Source of the DNA: Rhizobium rosettiformans
GTDB taxonomy: Bacteria; Pseudomonadota; Alphaproteobacteria; Rhizobiales; Rhizobiaceae
Direction of reading: 5' to 3'
Length of the DNA stretch: 64,000 nt
NCBI RefSeq assembly: GCF_016806065.1
Contig: NZ_CP032405.1
Coordinates: 1,826,001 to 1,890,000, forward strand
Shown here: in pieces, positions 54,993-64,000 of the stretch
Layout: each line of letters begins with the position of its first letter
Position numbering within the stretch: the first letter of the stretch is position 1
Notes under the pieces: generated by a model
Database searches by the model: none
What the model was told of the DNA's origin: nothing
Seen by the model: only the letters and a program-made list of their open reading frames with translations
Position numbers and translations under genes: made by a program

Positions 54993-56174
54993 ATGAGTGG
55001 ATTGGAAACGGCCATCAGGAACGCCCTGGAGCGCGCCGACCGTTCGAATGCGGAGGCCCGTGCCCGGGTCTATCAGTCTGCCCGCCAGGCGCTCGAAACG
55101 GGTCTGCGCAAGCAGAACATCGACGACCCCGAATCCATAAACTATCAGCGCCGCCGCCTGGAGGCGCTCATCCATTCCATCGAGCTCGAAGAGCGCGCCC
55201 GTCTGGAAGTGCGTCCCGAACCCTCGGTGCCTCAGCCGGCCGCACCGGTGGCGGGGCCGTCACAGCGGGCTGCCGAGCCGCCGGCACCAACGCCGCCCGA
55301 TCGGCGAACCGGTCGTGTCGAGCCCGGCTTCGCCGCGGGTGATCCGCCAGTCGGCGCCCAGACAGGCTACCGCGAGCCTTCTTTCGACGAAGAGCCCGAC
55401 ATTGCGGCGAGGGCGTCCGTTGACGCGCATGCCGATGATGAAGGGCCAATGCCGGACATGCGGTCCGAGCGTCCCCTGCAGGCACCACGCCGGCGCCGCG
55501 GGATTGTGGCTCGACTGACCATCGTGTCGATTTTCTTGGCGACGCTCGGGATCGGCGCATGGTGGATCTACTCCTCCGGGCTGCTGCTCACGGAGGCCGA
55601 GCGCGACACCTCGGTGCCCAATCCGCCGCCGCGCGCCGAAGCGGAAGACTTTACCGGAGCGGCAGAGGAGGCAGCCCCGGCCGGATCCGCAGGACCGCAG
55701 GCGCTCGATGCGCGCGGTGGCTTCTCGGATGACTGGGTCGAGGTCTTTGCCCCACAGCAGGTCTCGGCGCTTCGTCCCCGCGCCAACGCGCTCGTCGACA
55801 TCGTCACGGCCAGCGACGGCAGTGCCGCGCAGATCGTCTCGCGCAGCGGTGACGAGGCTGGCGTGATCGAAGTGACGGTCCCGACAGAGGTCTTGCGTGA
55901 AATGGCAGGCCGCACCTCCACGATTGCGCTCACCGTGCAGTCGATGGATGACGAGCCGGTCCAGATCTCCGTCGAATGTGATTTCCCGCGCATGGGCGAC
56001 TGTCCGCGCCACCGCTTCACTGTCAACCCGCAAAAGCTCGATGCGCTGTTCCGCGTCTCTTTCGATAACGGCATGGCGCCGTCCACCCCGGGCCGCCTCC
56101 TGATCAATGCAGATCTCGCAGGCACCGGACGCGGCGTGAACCTTTACGCGATCCGCGTGCTGCCCGGCCAGTGA
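54993..56174 (+). CDS. Hypothetical single-pass membrane protein
   Basis: 393 residues of unknown function. N-terminal 70 residues form a charged helical region (LETAIRNALERADRSNAEAR), followed by a Pro/Ala-rich linker to about 165. One transmembrane helix lies at about 171-195 after a run of Arg (RRRR), so the N-terminus is cytoplasmic. The periplasmic C-terminal domain (about 230-393) has two Cys (ECDFPRMGDCPRH) and a beta-rich look. AAGGAG lies 13 bases before the chosen ATG at 54993; an upstream in-frame start at 54957 is less likely. Confidence 0.75.
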   Translation: MSGLETAIRNALERADRSNAEARARVYQSARQALETGLRKQNIDDPESINYQRRRLEALIHSIELEERARLEVRPEPSVPQPAAPVAGPSQRAAEPPAPTPPDRRTGRVEPGFAAGDPPVGAQTGYREPSFDEEPDIAARASVDAHADDEGPMPDMRSERPLQAPRRRRGIVARLTIVSIFLATLGIGAWWIYSSGLLLTEAERDTSVPNPPPRAEAEDFTGAAEEAAPAGSAGPQALDARGGFSDDWVEVFAPQQVSALRPRANALVDIVTASDGSAAQIVSRSGDEAGVIEVTVPTEVLREMAGRTSTIALTVQSMDDEPVQISVECDFPRMGDCPRHRFTVNPQKLDALFRVSFDNGMAPSTPGRLLINADLAGTGRGVNLYAIRVLPGQ

Positions 56175-56228
56175 CGGTCGCGTAAGCATGATGGGGGGGG
56201 GCGACGGCCACTCCCCCCAAAAAGAAAG

Positions 56229-57110
56229 TCACTTCAGGAAGTCGGGGCCGCTGCCGATGATCTTCTTGTCGAGCTTGCCGATCTTCTCGATGTCCTTGCC
56301 CTCGTAGTCGAGCGACAGCAGCATGTGGCGGATCAGGTTTAACCGCGCGCGACGTTTGTCATTGGCGTGCAAAACCGTCCACGGGGCGCGCTCGGTGTGG
56401 GTTTCCTTCAGCATCCGATCGCGCTTTTTCGTGTAGTCGTCCCACTTGTTTAGGGCCGCGATATCCATCGGTGAGAGCTTCCAGCACTTCAAGGGATCGT
56501 GGCGACGGTCATGGAAGCGCTTGAGCTGCATTTCCTGGCCTGTATCGAGCCAGAATTTGAAGAAGCGAATTCCTTCCCGGTCGATCAGCTTCTCGAAGCG
56601 CGGTGCCTGCTCGAGAAAACTCTCGTACTGGTCGGGCGTGCAGAAGCCCATGACCGGCTCGACGCCGGCGCGGTTGTACCAGGAGCGGTCGAACAGAACG
56701 AATTCGCCTGCTGTCGGAAAGTGCGAGACGTAGCGCTGGAAATACCATTGCCCGCGCTCGGTTTCCGTCGGCTTGGTCAAGGCGACCACGCGGGCGGAGC
56801 GGGGGTTCATGTACGAAAGCGTCGCATGAATGGCGCCGCCCTTGCCGGCCGCATCCCGGCCTTCGAACAAGGCCATCACGCGTTCGCCCGTCTTCTGCAT
56901 CCAGAACTGCACCTTCACCAGCTCTATTTGCAACTGGGTGAGTTCTTTCACATAGTCCTTCTCAGAAAGCTTCTTGTCATAGGGAAAGCCACCGGACTTG
57001 AGCGCCTTGTCTTCGATCCAGTCCGGCAGATCCGGCAGATCGATGTCGAAGACCTGCTGGGTTCCTCCGACCGAGAGGGTGACTGCCCTGCTTTCGGTTT
57101 GCGCGTCCAT
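56229..57110 (-). CDS. ppk2: Polyphosphate kinase 2
   Basis: Transfers phosphate between polyphosphate and nucleotides (293 residues, single-domain class). Walker [12 protein letters not shown], Walker B/lid [12 protein letters not shown], and the PPK2 signature segment [19 protein letters not shown] are intact. It lies divergent from phoR, with a CTGTCAT element between, at the head of the phosphate-uptake locus. Control by PhoB is likely but not shown. Confidence 0.94.
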   Translation of the reverse strand: MDAQTESRAVTLSVGGTQQVFDIDLPDLPDWIEDKALKSGGFPYDKKLSEKDYVKELTQLQIELVKVQFWMQKTGERVMALFEGRDAAGKGGAIHATLSYMNPRSARVVALTKPTETERGQWYFQRYVSHFPTAGEFVLFDRSWYNRAGVEPVMGFCTPDQYESFLEQAPRFEKLIDREGIRFFKFWLDTGQEMQLKRFHDRRHDPLKCWKLSPMDIAALNKWDDYTKKRDRMLKETHTERAPWTVLHANDKRRARLNLIRHMLLSLDYEGKDIEKIGKLDKKIIGSGPDFLK

Positions 57111-57256
57111 CCTCGGCTCCCTGTGCCTTGTAAACTTCTGATGGTCTTAATTGAGCCCAAGCCGAAATGAAGTTCAAGCATCTCGGTTCCATCTGGAGGC
57201 GCATCGATCGATCCACCGGGGAAAGGCCCGACCTGCGATGGCACAGCGGTGTAACT

Positions 57257-57263
57257 TCTGTCA
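57257..57263. promoter_or_regulatory. Single consensus PHO half-site between ppk2 and phoR
   Basis: CTGTCAT, an exact PHO half-site, 52 bases before phoR and 147 bases before ppk2. The neighbouring 11-base-spaced units match poorly (CGGTGTA before, CAGGACT after), so this is a weak candidate. Confidence 0.35.
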
Positions 57264-57314
57264 TGAATCAGGACTATCAGACTTGGACAACGACGAGGCG
57301 GAGAACGCGCGCGC

Positions 57315-58571
57315 ATGCAGGACGATAGGGGTGGCGGTTGGCGCAAGGATCTCCGACAGCTTCTGTCGGCCTGGGTTTACATTCTGGCAGCCGCACTCCT
57401 TGCCGTGAGCGCCTGGGCAACGGGCGCTGCCACTGGCTATGCGATCACCCTGTTCGTGCTGCTCTTTCTGCTTGTCGTATTCCGGCAGCTGCCGGAGGAA
57501 GACACGCCAACCGCGCCAACACCGGCCGTGACAGTCCCCGATCCGCCGACCGATCCGCTTCCTCTCATCCTGGCATCGCTCGACGGCCTTGATATGCCGA
57601 TTTTCGTCCTCAGCCCTGAGGCCGAGTTGATTGCCCAGAACCAGGCGGCGCATAAGGTGTTCGGCGAGCTCGTCGTCGGCCTGCATGTCTCGACGCGCTG
57701 GCGCTCCCCCGGGATTCTCGACATGATCCGCGAGACGACCGAAACCTCTCAGCCCAACCAGATCGAGCATTCCGAGCGTCACCCCTCCGAGCGGGTCTAT
57801 GTGGTGCGGGTCGCGCCGATCGACGCCGACGAGGCGGCTGGCGTTTCCTATTTCCTTCTGTCGTTCAAGGATATCTCGGAGCTACGTCGGCTCGATCGCA
57901 TGCGCAGCGACTTCGTTGCCAATGCCAGTCACGAATTGCGCACGCCGCTTGCATCGCTGCGCGGCTTTATAGAGACCATGCAGGGACCGGCCCGCGACGA
58001 TGCCAAGGCCAAGGATCGGTTTCTCGCCATCATGCTTGATCAGGCAAACCGCATGAGCCGCCTGGTGGATGATCTCCTGTCCCTTTCGCGGCTGGAGCTG
58101 AAGGCCCATGTGGCGCCGGACCAGAGCGTGGAGCTCGCGCCGATCCTCGGTCATGTCAGGGACAGTCTCGCTCCACTGGCCGCCGAACTTGGTGTTGAGA
58201 TCCGGCTCGATCTGCCCAAGGAGAAGATCGAGGTCCTGGGTGAGCGCGACGAACTCGTCCAAGTCTTTGAGAACCTGATCGAAAACGCCTGCAAATACGG
58301 TCAGGATGGAGGAGTGGTGGAAGTTGCGCTGCGCCGGGACCCTGGCGGTGCGACGGAAGTCAGCGTGCGCGACCACGGTCCTGGCATTCCGGCAGAACAT
58401 GTGCCGCGCCTGACCGAGCGATTTTACCGAGTCAATGTCGAGGATAGCCGGTCGAAAAAAGGGACCGGTCTCGGTCTTGCGATCGTCAAGCATATCCTCA
58501 CCCGCCACCGTGCGCGTCTGATTGTCAGGTCCGAGCTTGGCCAGGGCAGCGTCTTCACCGTTCGCTTTTGA
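57315..58571 (+). CDS. phoR: Phosphate regulon sensor histidine kinase PhoR
   Basis: 418 residues. Two closely spaced N-terminal helices (about 20-40 and 41-57) with almost no periplasmic loop, typical of PhoR. PAS-like domain at about 85-185 (LDGLDMPIFVLSPEAELI), then His206 in SHELRTPLASLRGFIE, N box VFENLIENACKYG, G1 RDHGPGIP and G2 KGTGLGLAIVKHIL. It senses phosphate status through PstSCAB-PhoU and controls PhoB, whose gene is not in the window. Confidence 0.95.
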   Translation: MQDDRGGGWRKDLRQLLSAWVYILAAALLAVSAWATGAATGYAITLFVLLFLLVVFRQLPEEDTPTAPTPAVTVPDPPTDPLPLILASLDGLDMPIFVLSPEAELIAQNQAAHKVFGELVVGLHVSTRWRSPGILDMIRETTETSQPNQIEHSERHPSERVYVVRVAPIDADEAAGVSYFLLSFKDISELRRLDRMRSDFVANASHELRTPLASLRGFIETMQGPARDDAKAKDRFLAIMLDQANRMSRLVDDLLSLSRLELKAHVAPDQSVELAPILGHVRDSLAPLAAELGVEIRLDLPKEKIEVLGERDELVQVFENLIENACKYGQDGGVVEVALRRDPGGATEVSVRDHGPGIPAEHVPRLTERFYRVNVEDSRSKKGTGLGLAIVKHILTRHRARLIVRSELGQGSVFTVRF

Positions 58572-58607
58572 CATAAAGCGATATGTCTGCGTGTTGATGT
58601 ATGACTA

Positions 58608-58634
58608 AGATGTTGTAATTAAACATCTATTTTT
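58608..58634 (+). terminator. Weak terminator-like hairpin after phoR
   Basis: AT-rich 7-bp stem AGATGTT / AACATCT with a 7-base loop followed by ATTTTTG. It ends where the PHO-box repeats begin. Confidence 0.4.
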
Positions 58635-58661
58635 GTCACAAATGTTTCATCGAACTGACAT
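58633..58661 (+). promoter_or_regulatory. PHO-box repeats upstream of pstS
   Basis: Three 7-base units at an 11-base period: TTGTCAC (58633), GTTTCAT (58644) and CTGACAT (58655), with AT-rich 4-base spacers (AAAT, CGAA). The PHO-box consensus is CTGTCAT repeated at 11 bases. PhoB should bind here under phosphate limitation and drive pstSCAB-phoU. Confidence 0.65.
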
Positions 58662-58759
58662 AAAAGCAAGGGCGAAGAGCCGCTAAGAACGCAGTCGCCG
58701 CTGCTTGGGAGACGCTGCAACGGCCGCAAAGACACACAAGCCCTTTTCGGGAGATGATC

Positions 58760-59800
58760 ATGAACGCTCTGAAACTTTCCGCAGCTGCCTTGGCGGCCAC
58801 CGTGGCCTTCGCCGGCGCTGCTGTAGCCCGCGACCAGATCCAGATTGCTGGTTCTTCCACTGTCCTGCCCTACGCATCCATCGTTGCCGAAGCCTTCGGC
58901 GAAAACACCGATTTCGCCACCCCGGTTGTTGAGTCCGGCGGCTCTGGCGCCGGCCGCAAGAAGCTCTGCGAAGGCGTGGGTGAGAACACCATCGACATCG
59001 CAAACTCTTCTTCGCGCATCAGCAAGTCCGATATCGAGCTCTGCAAGACCAATGGCGTGAACGACATCCAGGAAGTTCGCATCGGTTACGACGGCATCGT
59101 GTTCGCTTCGGACATCAACGGTCCTGAATACGCCTTCACCCCGGCCGACTGGCACAACGCTCTTGCTGCCCAGGTCGTTAAGGATGGCCAGCTGGTTGCC
59201 AATCCTTACAAGGCTTGGAACGAAATTCGCTCTGACCTGCCGGCTCAGCCGATCCTCGCCTTCATCCCGGGCACCAAGCACGGCACCCGCGAAGTCTTCG
59301 ATGTGAAGGTCATTGAAGCTGGCTGCGAAGAAAACGGCACGCTCGAAGCCCTGATCGCTGCTGCTGGCGGCGACAAGGATGCTGGCAAGAAGGGCTGCAT
59401 GGCTCTGCGCACCGACGGCACCTCCGTTGACATCGACGGCGACTACACCGAGACGCTCGCTCGCGTCGACGCCAACAAGAACGGCATCGGCGTCTTCGGC
59501 CTTTCCTTCTACCAGAACAACACCGACAAGCTGCGCGTAGCCACCATGGGCGGTATTGTTCCTTCGGTTGAGACCATCGCCAAGGGCGAGTACCCGGTTT
59601 CGCGTCCGCTCTACTTCTACGTCAAGAACGCCCACCTCGACGTCATCCCGGGTCTCCAGGAATACGTAGAGTTCTTCGTTTCTGACGAAATGGCCGGCCC
59701 GGATGGCCCGCTGGCGGCCTACGGCCTCGTTTCCGACCCGGAACTGGCCCAGACGCAGGAAGCCGTCAAGGCCCGCACGCCGATGGCACCGCTGAACTAA
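58760..59800 (+). CDS. pstS: Phosphate ABC transporter, periplasmic phosphate-binding protein
   Basis: 346 residues with a signal peptide (cleaved near AGAAVA). The phosphate-binding N-terminus IAGSSTVLPYA and later SGGSGAGRKKLCEG and PGTKHGTREVF carry the Ser/Thr/Arg ligands. ATG at 58760 has GGGAG at proper spacing; the ATG two codons earlier abuts it. Member of the long PstS type found in alphaproteobacteria. First gene after the PHO box. Confidence 0.95.
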   Translation: MNALKLSAAALAATVAFAGAAVARDQIQIAGSSTVLPYASIVAEAFGENTDFATPVVESGGSGAGRKKLCEGVGENTIDIANSSSRISKSDIELCKTNGVNDIQEVRIGYDGIVFASDINGPEYAFTPADWHNALAAQVVKDGQLVANPYKAWNEIRSDLPAQPILAFIPGTKHGTREVFDVKVIEAGCEENGTLEALIAAAGGDKDAGKKGCMALRTDGTSVDIDGDYTETLARVDANKNGIGVFGLSFYQNNTDKLRVATMGGIVPSVETIAKGEYPVSRPLYFYVKNAHLDVIPGLQEYVEFFVSDEMAGPDGPLAAYGLVSDPELAQTQEAVKARTPMAPLN

Positions 59801-59811
59801 TCTGATGCATC

Positions 59812-59846
59812 GGCCGGCGGCGCATGATGTGCCGCCGGCCTTTTTT
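59812..59846 (+). terminator. Intercistronic terminator between pstS and pstC
   Basis: 10-bp stem GGCCGGCGGC / GCCGCCGGCC, extendable inward, followed by six T. As in other binding-protein operons it probably terminates most transcripts after pstS, leaving the permease genes at lower level. Confidence 0.85.
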
Positions 59847-59869
59847 GTTTGGCAGGGGACTATTGTCAT

Positions 59870-61330
59870 ATGAGTGGCGGCATCATCGTTCTCATTCTTG
59901 CGGTGCTCGCGTTGATCGGCTTCGTCCTCGGCAAACGCCGTGCACGCTCTCTCGCCGACAGCAGTGGTACCAAACTTCATTCTCTCTCAGGCTATTACGG
60001 TCAGACGGTGGCCCTGTTCACCGCGGTCCCTGCCTTCCTGCTGATGCTGGCATGGCTTTTCGTGCAGCCGATCATTGTCGAAGGTCGCGCCGACGCTTTG
60101 ATCCCGGATAATGTGATCCCGCAGGGCGGCGCACGCAGCCTTGTACTGTCGGATGTACGGCGCATCGCCGGCGGCCTCGACGCGATGATTGCCAATCAGG
60201 ATGCAAGCGCAAGCGCCCTTGTCGATGGTCAAATCGACGTCTCGACCGTGCGAGCACGGCTTGCCGAAGTCGGTGTCGCGCTGGCAGGCGACGTGCCGGT
60301 TGAAGTTTTCGAAGCCGCAAAGGTGTATCGCGAGGCAGCGCGTACCGGTTCGATGATCATGACGTTTGCCGTGCTCGCACTGGCGCTAGGTCTTGGGCTC
60401 TGGTCTCTGAGCCGGATCCGCCCGGACATGCGGGCTCGCAATGTCAGCGAGACCTTCGTCACTGCCCTATTGATCGGCTCCTCGACGATCGCCATTCTAA
60501 CGACGGTCGGTATCGTTGGTTCGTTGGTCTTCGAGACCATCAACTTCTTCAAGATGTATCCGGCCTCGGAATTCTTCTTCTCAACGGTCTGGAACCCGCA
60601 GTTTCGCGGTGGCTCGGAGCTCGGCATTCTGCCGCTTCTCTGGGGCACCATGTATGTGTCCTTCGTCGCGCTGCTTGTCGCCGTCCCCATCGGCCTTTTG
60701 ATCGCAATCTATCTGTCCGAATATGCCAGCCCGACGCTGCGTGGCTTTGCCAAGCCAGCGATTGAGGTCCTGGCCGGCATTCCGACGATCGTCTACGGTC
60801 TCTTTGCCCTTGTGACGGTCGGGCCTCTGATCCGCGACTGGCTCGCCCAGCCCCTCGGGCTCGGCACATCGTCCTCGTCGGTGCTGACGGCGGGTCTCGT
60901 GATGGGCATCATGATCATCCCGTTCGTCAGCTCGCTGTCCGATGACATTATCAACGCCGTACCGCAGACATTGCGCGACGGTTCCTATGGCCTGGGTGCC
61001 ACGCAATCGGAAACGATCAAGCGCGTCATCCTTCCGGCAGCCCTCCCGGGTGTCATGGGCGCCATCCTTCTCGCGGCAAGCCGCGCGATCGGTGAAACCA
61101 TGATCGTCGTGCTCGGCGCCGGTGCCGCGGCAAAGCTCGACCTCAACCCCTTCGAGGCCATGACGACCGTCACGGTCAAGATCGTCAGCCAGCTGACGGG
61201 TGACACCGAATTCGCAAGCCCCGAGACCCTTGTCGCCTTCGCGCTCGGTCTCACGCTTTTTGTCATCACGCTTTGCCTCAACATCGTGGCCCTCTACATC
61301 GTGCGCAAGTACCGGGAGCAGTACGAATGA
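59870..61330 (+). CDS. pstC: Phosphate ABC transporter, permease PstC
   Basis: 486 residues, longer than enteric PstC because of a roughly 190-residue N-terminal extension with two extra helices and a periplasmic loop (about 65-165), common in alphaproteobacteria. The MetI-like core contains ILPLLWGTMYVSFVALLVAV and the ATPase-contact loop GLGATQSETIKRVILPAALPG. The stop overlaps the pstA start (ATGA). Confidence 0.95.
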   Translation: MSGGIIVLILAVLALIGFVLGKRRARSLADSSGTKLHSLSGYYGQTVALFTAVPAFLLMLAWLFVQPIIVEGRADALIPDNVIPQGGARSLVLSDVRRIAGGLDAMIANQDASASALVDGQIDVSTVRARLAEVGVALAGDVPVEVFEAAKVYREAARTGSMIMTFAVLALALGLGLWSLSRIRPDMRARNVSETFVTALLIGSSTIAILTTVGIVGSLVFETINFFKMYPASEFFFSTVWNPQFRGGSELGILPLLWGTMYVSFVALLVAVPIGLLIAIYLSEYASPTLRGFAKPAIEVLAGIPTIVYGLFALVTVGPLIRDWLAQPLGLGTSSSSVLTAGLVMGIMIIPFVSSLSDDIINAVPQTLRDGSYGLGATQSETIKRVILPAALPGVMGAILLAASRAIGETMIVVLGAGAAAKLDLNPFEAMTTVTVKIVSQLTGDTEFASPETLVAFALGLTLFVITLCLNIVALYIVRKYREQYE

Positions 61331-62682
61331 CCGACATCACCGCTTTCGAGGCCGCCTCCAAGGCCGCTGAGACTAAGTCGATCCTCACGTCCGATGCTCG
61401 CACGCGCAGCCGTAATGCAGCCGAAGCCCGCTTCCGGATGATGGGACTGATCGCCGTCATCATCGGTGTTTTGGCACTAGTCGGTCTGCTCGCCTCAATC
61501 CTGTCGAATGGCCTGTCGTCCTTCCGCCAGACTTACATCTCGCTCGACGTCAATCTTGATGCAGCAAAGCTGGACAAGTCCGGTAACCGCGATCGCGCAG
61601 AGATTTCCAAGGTCTCGACCTTCGGCTACGTGCCGCTGATCGAAGCGGCCCTGGCGCAAGCCATGCAGGAAAAAGGCATTGCAGCGGAAGGCTTGAACGC
61701 CAAAGCCGCAGCGGAACTGATCTCGAAAGAGGCGCCGGCGAGCCTGCGCAACTATGTGCTGGCAAATCCCGAGGTCATCGGCACGACGGTAACATTCGAC
61801 CTTCTGGCCTCTGGTCGCGTCGACGGCTATTACAAAGGCCGGGTGACCATGGAGAGCGCGGCGCTCGACCGGAACACCTCGCCCGAGCAGCTGCGTCTGG
61901 CAGACGCGCTGAAGGACGCAGGCGTGTTGACGACCCGGTTCAACTGGAACTTCTTCACCGCGCCCGACGCCTCCGATACCCGGCCCGAAGCCTCCGGCCT
62001 TGGCGTTGCCATCCTGGGCTCTGCCTACATGATGCTGATCGTTCTGTGCCTGTCGCTGCCGCTCGGGGTCGCTGCCTCGATCTATCTGGAAGAGTTCGCG
62101 CCGCAGAACTGGTTCACCGACCTGATTGAAGTCAACATCGCCAACCTTGCGGCTGTTCCTTCGATCGTCTTCGGTATCCTCGGTCTCGCCGTGTTCATCA
62201 ACTATGCTGGATTGCCGCAGTCGGCACCGGTGGTCGGTGGTCTTGTTCTGACGCTGATGACACTGCCCACGATCATTATCGCGACCCGTGCCGCCCTCAA
62301 GGCCGTACCGCCCTCGATCCGCGACGCAGCTCTCGGCGTCGGCGCATCGAAGATGCAGTCGATCTTTCACCACGTCCTGCCGCTTGCTATGCCAGGTATC
62401 TTGACCGGTACGATCATTGGTTTGGCCCAGGCGCTCGGGGAGACAGCGCCACTGCTTCTCATCGGCATGGTGGCTTTCGTTCGCGAATATCCTGGCGCTC
62501 CACCGGAAGGCTTCTTCGATCCGGCATCGGCCCTGCCGGTCCAGGTCTACAACTGGACCCAGCGCGGTGACCCAGCCTTCGTCGAGCGTGCATCCGGTGC
62601 CATCATCGTGCTCCTGGTGTTTCTGATCCTTATGAACCTGATCGCAATCATTCTTCGCCGCCGCTTCGAGCGTCGCTGGTAA
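61327..62682 (+). CDS. pstA: Phosphate ABC transporter, permease PstA
   Basis: 451 residues with an N-terminal cytoplasmic tail, one helix (about 37-60), a large periplasmic insertion (about 60-230), then the permease core. The core has [16 protein letters not shown] and the EAA-like loop [25 protein letters not shown]. The start at 61327 overlaps the pstC stop by 4 bases; an upstream in-frame start within pstC is not used. Confidence 0.95.
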   Translation: MTDITAFEAASKAAETKSILTSDARTRSRNAAEARFRMMGLIAVIIGVLALVGLLASILSNGLSSFRQTYISLDVNLDAAKLDKSGNRDRAEISKVSTFGYVPLIEAALAQAMQEKGIAAEGLNAKAAAELISKEAPASLRNYVLANPEVIGTTVTFDLLASGRVDGYYKGRVTMESAALDRNTSPEQLRLADALKDAGVLTTRFNWNFFTAPDASDTRPEASGLGVAILGSAYMMLIVLCLSLPLGVAASIYLEEFAPQNWFTDLIEVNIANLAAVPSIVFGILGLAVFINYAGLPQSAPVVGGLVLTLMTLPTIIIATRAALKAVPPSIRDAALGVGASKMQSIFHHVLPLAMPGILTGTIIGLAQALGETAPLLLIGMVAFVREYPGAPPEGFFDPASALPVQVYNWTQRGDPAFVERASGAIIVLLVFLILMNLIAIILRRRFERRW

Positions 62683-62693
62683 GGAGTTCCAAG

Positions 62694-63503
62694 ATGATGA
62701 ACAATCTCGCGACCAAGATGACCACGACGAAAGCTCCGACAATGACTGAAGCCAAGATCACCGCCCGCAACGTGCAGGTCTTCTACGGTGACAAGCACGC
62801 CCTCAAGGATGTCGACATCGACATCCGCCCCCGTTCCGTGACGGCTTTTATCGGTCCGTCGGGTTGCGGCAAATCGACCTTCCTGCGCTGCATCAACCGT
62901 ATGAACGATACGATCGCGAGCTGCCGTGTCGAGGGAAGCATCCTGATCGATGCCGAAAACATCTACGACACCAAGGTTGACCCGGTGCAGCTCCGCGCCA
63001 AGGTGGGCATGGTCTTCCAGAAGCCGAACCCCTTCCCGAAGTCGATCTACGAAAACGTGGCTTACGGTCCTCGCATCCATGGTCTCGCCCGTAACAAGGC
63101 GGAGTTGGACGAGATCGTTGCGACCGCGCTGCAGAAGGCCGGCCTCTGGAACGAGGTCAAGGACCGTCTTGATGCCGCCGGTACAGGTCTTTCCGGTGGT
63201 CAGCAGCAGCGTCTGTGCATCGCGCGTGCCGTCGCCGTCAGCCCGGAAGTCATCCTGATGGACGAGCCCTGCTCGGCGCTCGACCCGATCGCCACCGCCA
63301 AGGTGGAAGAACTGATCCATGAACTGCGCGAGAATTTCACCATCGTCATCGTGACGCACTCGATGCAGCAGGCGGCCCGCGTTTCCCAGCGCACCGCCAT
63401 GTTCCACCTCGGCAATCTGGTCGAGGAGAACGACACCGACAAGATGTTCACCAATCCGGATGACCAGCGCACCCAGGACTACATCATGGGCCGCTTCGGC
63501 TGA
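62694..63503 (+). CDS. pstB: Phosphate ABC transporter, ATP-binding protein PstB
   Basis: 269 residues. Walker [11 protein letters not shown]-loop [16 protein letters not shown] typical of PstB, signature [14 protein letters not shown], Walker [14 protein letters not shown] and switch His in [21 protein letters not shown] precedes the first ATG. The N-terminus has a Thr/Lys-rich tail of about 20 residues before the domain. Confidence 0.97.
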   Translation: MMNNLATKMTTTKAPTMTEAKITARNVQVFYGDKHALKDVDIDIRPRSVTAFIGPSGCGKSTFLRCINRMNDTIASCRVEGSILIDAENIYDTKVDPVQLRAKVGMVFQKPNPFPKSIYENVAYGPRIHGLARNKAELDEIVATALQKAGLWNEVKDRLDAAGTGLSGGQQQRLCIARAVAVSPEVILMDEPCSALDPIATAKVEELIHELRENFTIVIVTHSMQQAARVSQRTAMFHLGNLVEENDTDKMFTNPDDQRTQDYIMGRFG

Positions 63504-63549
63504 GCCCGGGCACCATCCTCGGTTGAACTCAATTTCAAGGACGTTTCAA

Positions 63550-64000
63550 ATGGGCTCCACACACATCTACTCGGCCTTCGACGAGGAACTGAAGTTCCTG
63601 ATGCGCCGTATTTCCGAAATGGGCGGTCTGGCGGAACAGATGGTCGCCGAAAGCGTGCGCGCGCTGGTCAATTCCGACGCTGCCCTCGCTCAGAAGGTGA
63701 TCTCCGACGACGTGCTCATGGATGCCATGGAGCGCGAGATCGGCGACAAGGCAGTCATCACCATCGCAAAGCGCCAGCCGGTCGCCTCGGATCTTCGCGA
63801 AATCATCGGTGCGCTGCGTATCGCGGCCGATCTCGAGCGCGTCGGTGACCTCGGTAAGAGCAACTCCAAGCGTGTCGTCGCCGTTCAGGCAACCGGCGTT
63901 CCGCGCAAGCTCGCTCGTGGCCTGGAGCACCTTTCGGACCTGGCTCTTGCCCAGCTCAAGGAAGTGCTCGACGTCTACACGACCCGTTCGGCTGAAAAGG
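63550..64000 (+). CDS. phoU: Phosphate transport regulator PhoU (3' end outside window)
   Basis: The 150 visible residues form the first PhoU helical repeat: FDEELKFLMRRISEMGGLAE, DDVLMDAMEREIGDKAVITI and ADLERVGDLGKSNSKRV, which carries the metal-binding E/D...D motif. PhoU restrains Pst and signals to PhoR when phosphate is plentiful. The frame is open to the window end; the second repeat lies outside. Confidence 0.96.
   Translation, partial: MGSTHIYSAFDEELKFLMRRISEMGGLAEQMVAESVRALVNSDAALAQKVISDDVLMDAMEREIGDKAVITIAKRQPVASDLREIIGALRIAADLERVGDLGKSNSKRVVAVQATGVPRKLARGLEHLSDLALAQLKEVLDVYTTRSAEK

Noticed and set aside
1..64000. CRISPR arrays, insertion sequences, prophage, replication origin
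   Set aside because: No spaced direct repeats, transposase, integrase or structural phage genes, and no parA/parB/repABC or DnaA-box cluster were seen on either strand.

Overview
This window looks like chromosomal DNA of a member of the Rhizobiaceae (Rhizobium/Agrobacterium/Pseudorhizobium group). Codon use is GC-rich. The rpmH-rnpA-yidC-engB-argB, def-fmt-truA and dapD-dapE blocks have the alphaproteobacterial order, the fructose operon frcBCAK is the type described in Sinorhizobium meliloti, and globin-coupled chemoreceptors are present. The genus cannot be fixed from sequence reading alone. Most of the window is ordinary core genome. There is no phage, transposase, integrase or CRISPR array.

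Layout. 1-1145: 3' end of metK, then trmB. 1181-2996: DUF1150 and hsp20 (minus strand, with a heat-shock type promoter), divergent from a nucleoside hydrolase. 3057-5402: a membrane chemoreceptor with a C-terminal NWEEF tether. 5558-7743: ribokinase and rmuC. 8031-11159: two tandem soluble globin-coupled chemoreceptors. 11231-13490: def-fmt-truA. 13500-16634 (minus): dapD, DUF805, dapE and a membrane protein. 16773-19201: a LOG-family protein, an EF-hand protein and a pyrimidine 5'-nucleotidase. 19521-22205: two exporters separated by palindromic repeats. 22227-29357 (minus): argB, engB, an EamA transporter, yidC, rnpA and rpmH, with a plus-strand ECF sigma/anti-sigma/fasciclin cassette between argB and engB. 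29742-33640: histidine kinase, tRNA-Arg(ACG), a Ser/Cys-type proline racemase family enzyme and a Crp/Fnr regulator. 33655-39192: fructose uptake locus (FucU-type mutarotase, ROK repressor, frcBCAK). 39395-43663: a four-gene phosphorelay/c-di-GMP signalling operon. 43730-46819: pyrC, a small DUF3096 protein, pyrE and a fructokinase.

46820-48167 is a small accessory islet between frk and pgi. It carries a decayed AbrB/MazE-type antitoxin with two nonsense codons and an intact-looking operator, a fragment resembling the 3' end of frk, a 38-bp palindrome, and an unrecognised zinc-ribbon protein. After it come pgi, fadD, a PRC-barrel protein, tRNA-Thr(CGT), DUF1176, a nitronate monooxygenase-like protein and a single-pass hypothetical protein. 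56229-64000 is the phosphate region: ppk2, then phoR-pstSCAB-phoU (phoU cut by the window end), with PHO-box-like repeats before pstS.

The main biological themes are carbohydrate uptake and phosphorylation (frc, frk, rbsK, pgi), phosphate homeostasis (ppk2, phoR, pst), lysine and pyrimidine biosynthesis, and chemotaxis/aerotaxis signalling. Two pairs of distant genes share palindromic sites: frk/pgi (LacI-type) and fadD/nitronate monooxygenase (TTGACGTAAACGTCAA-type). These suggest small regulons whose regulators lie outside the window. The best candidates for something undescribed are the signalling operon at 39395-43663, with its cysteine-free molybdopterin-fold periplasmic partner, and the zinc-ribbon gene of the islet.
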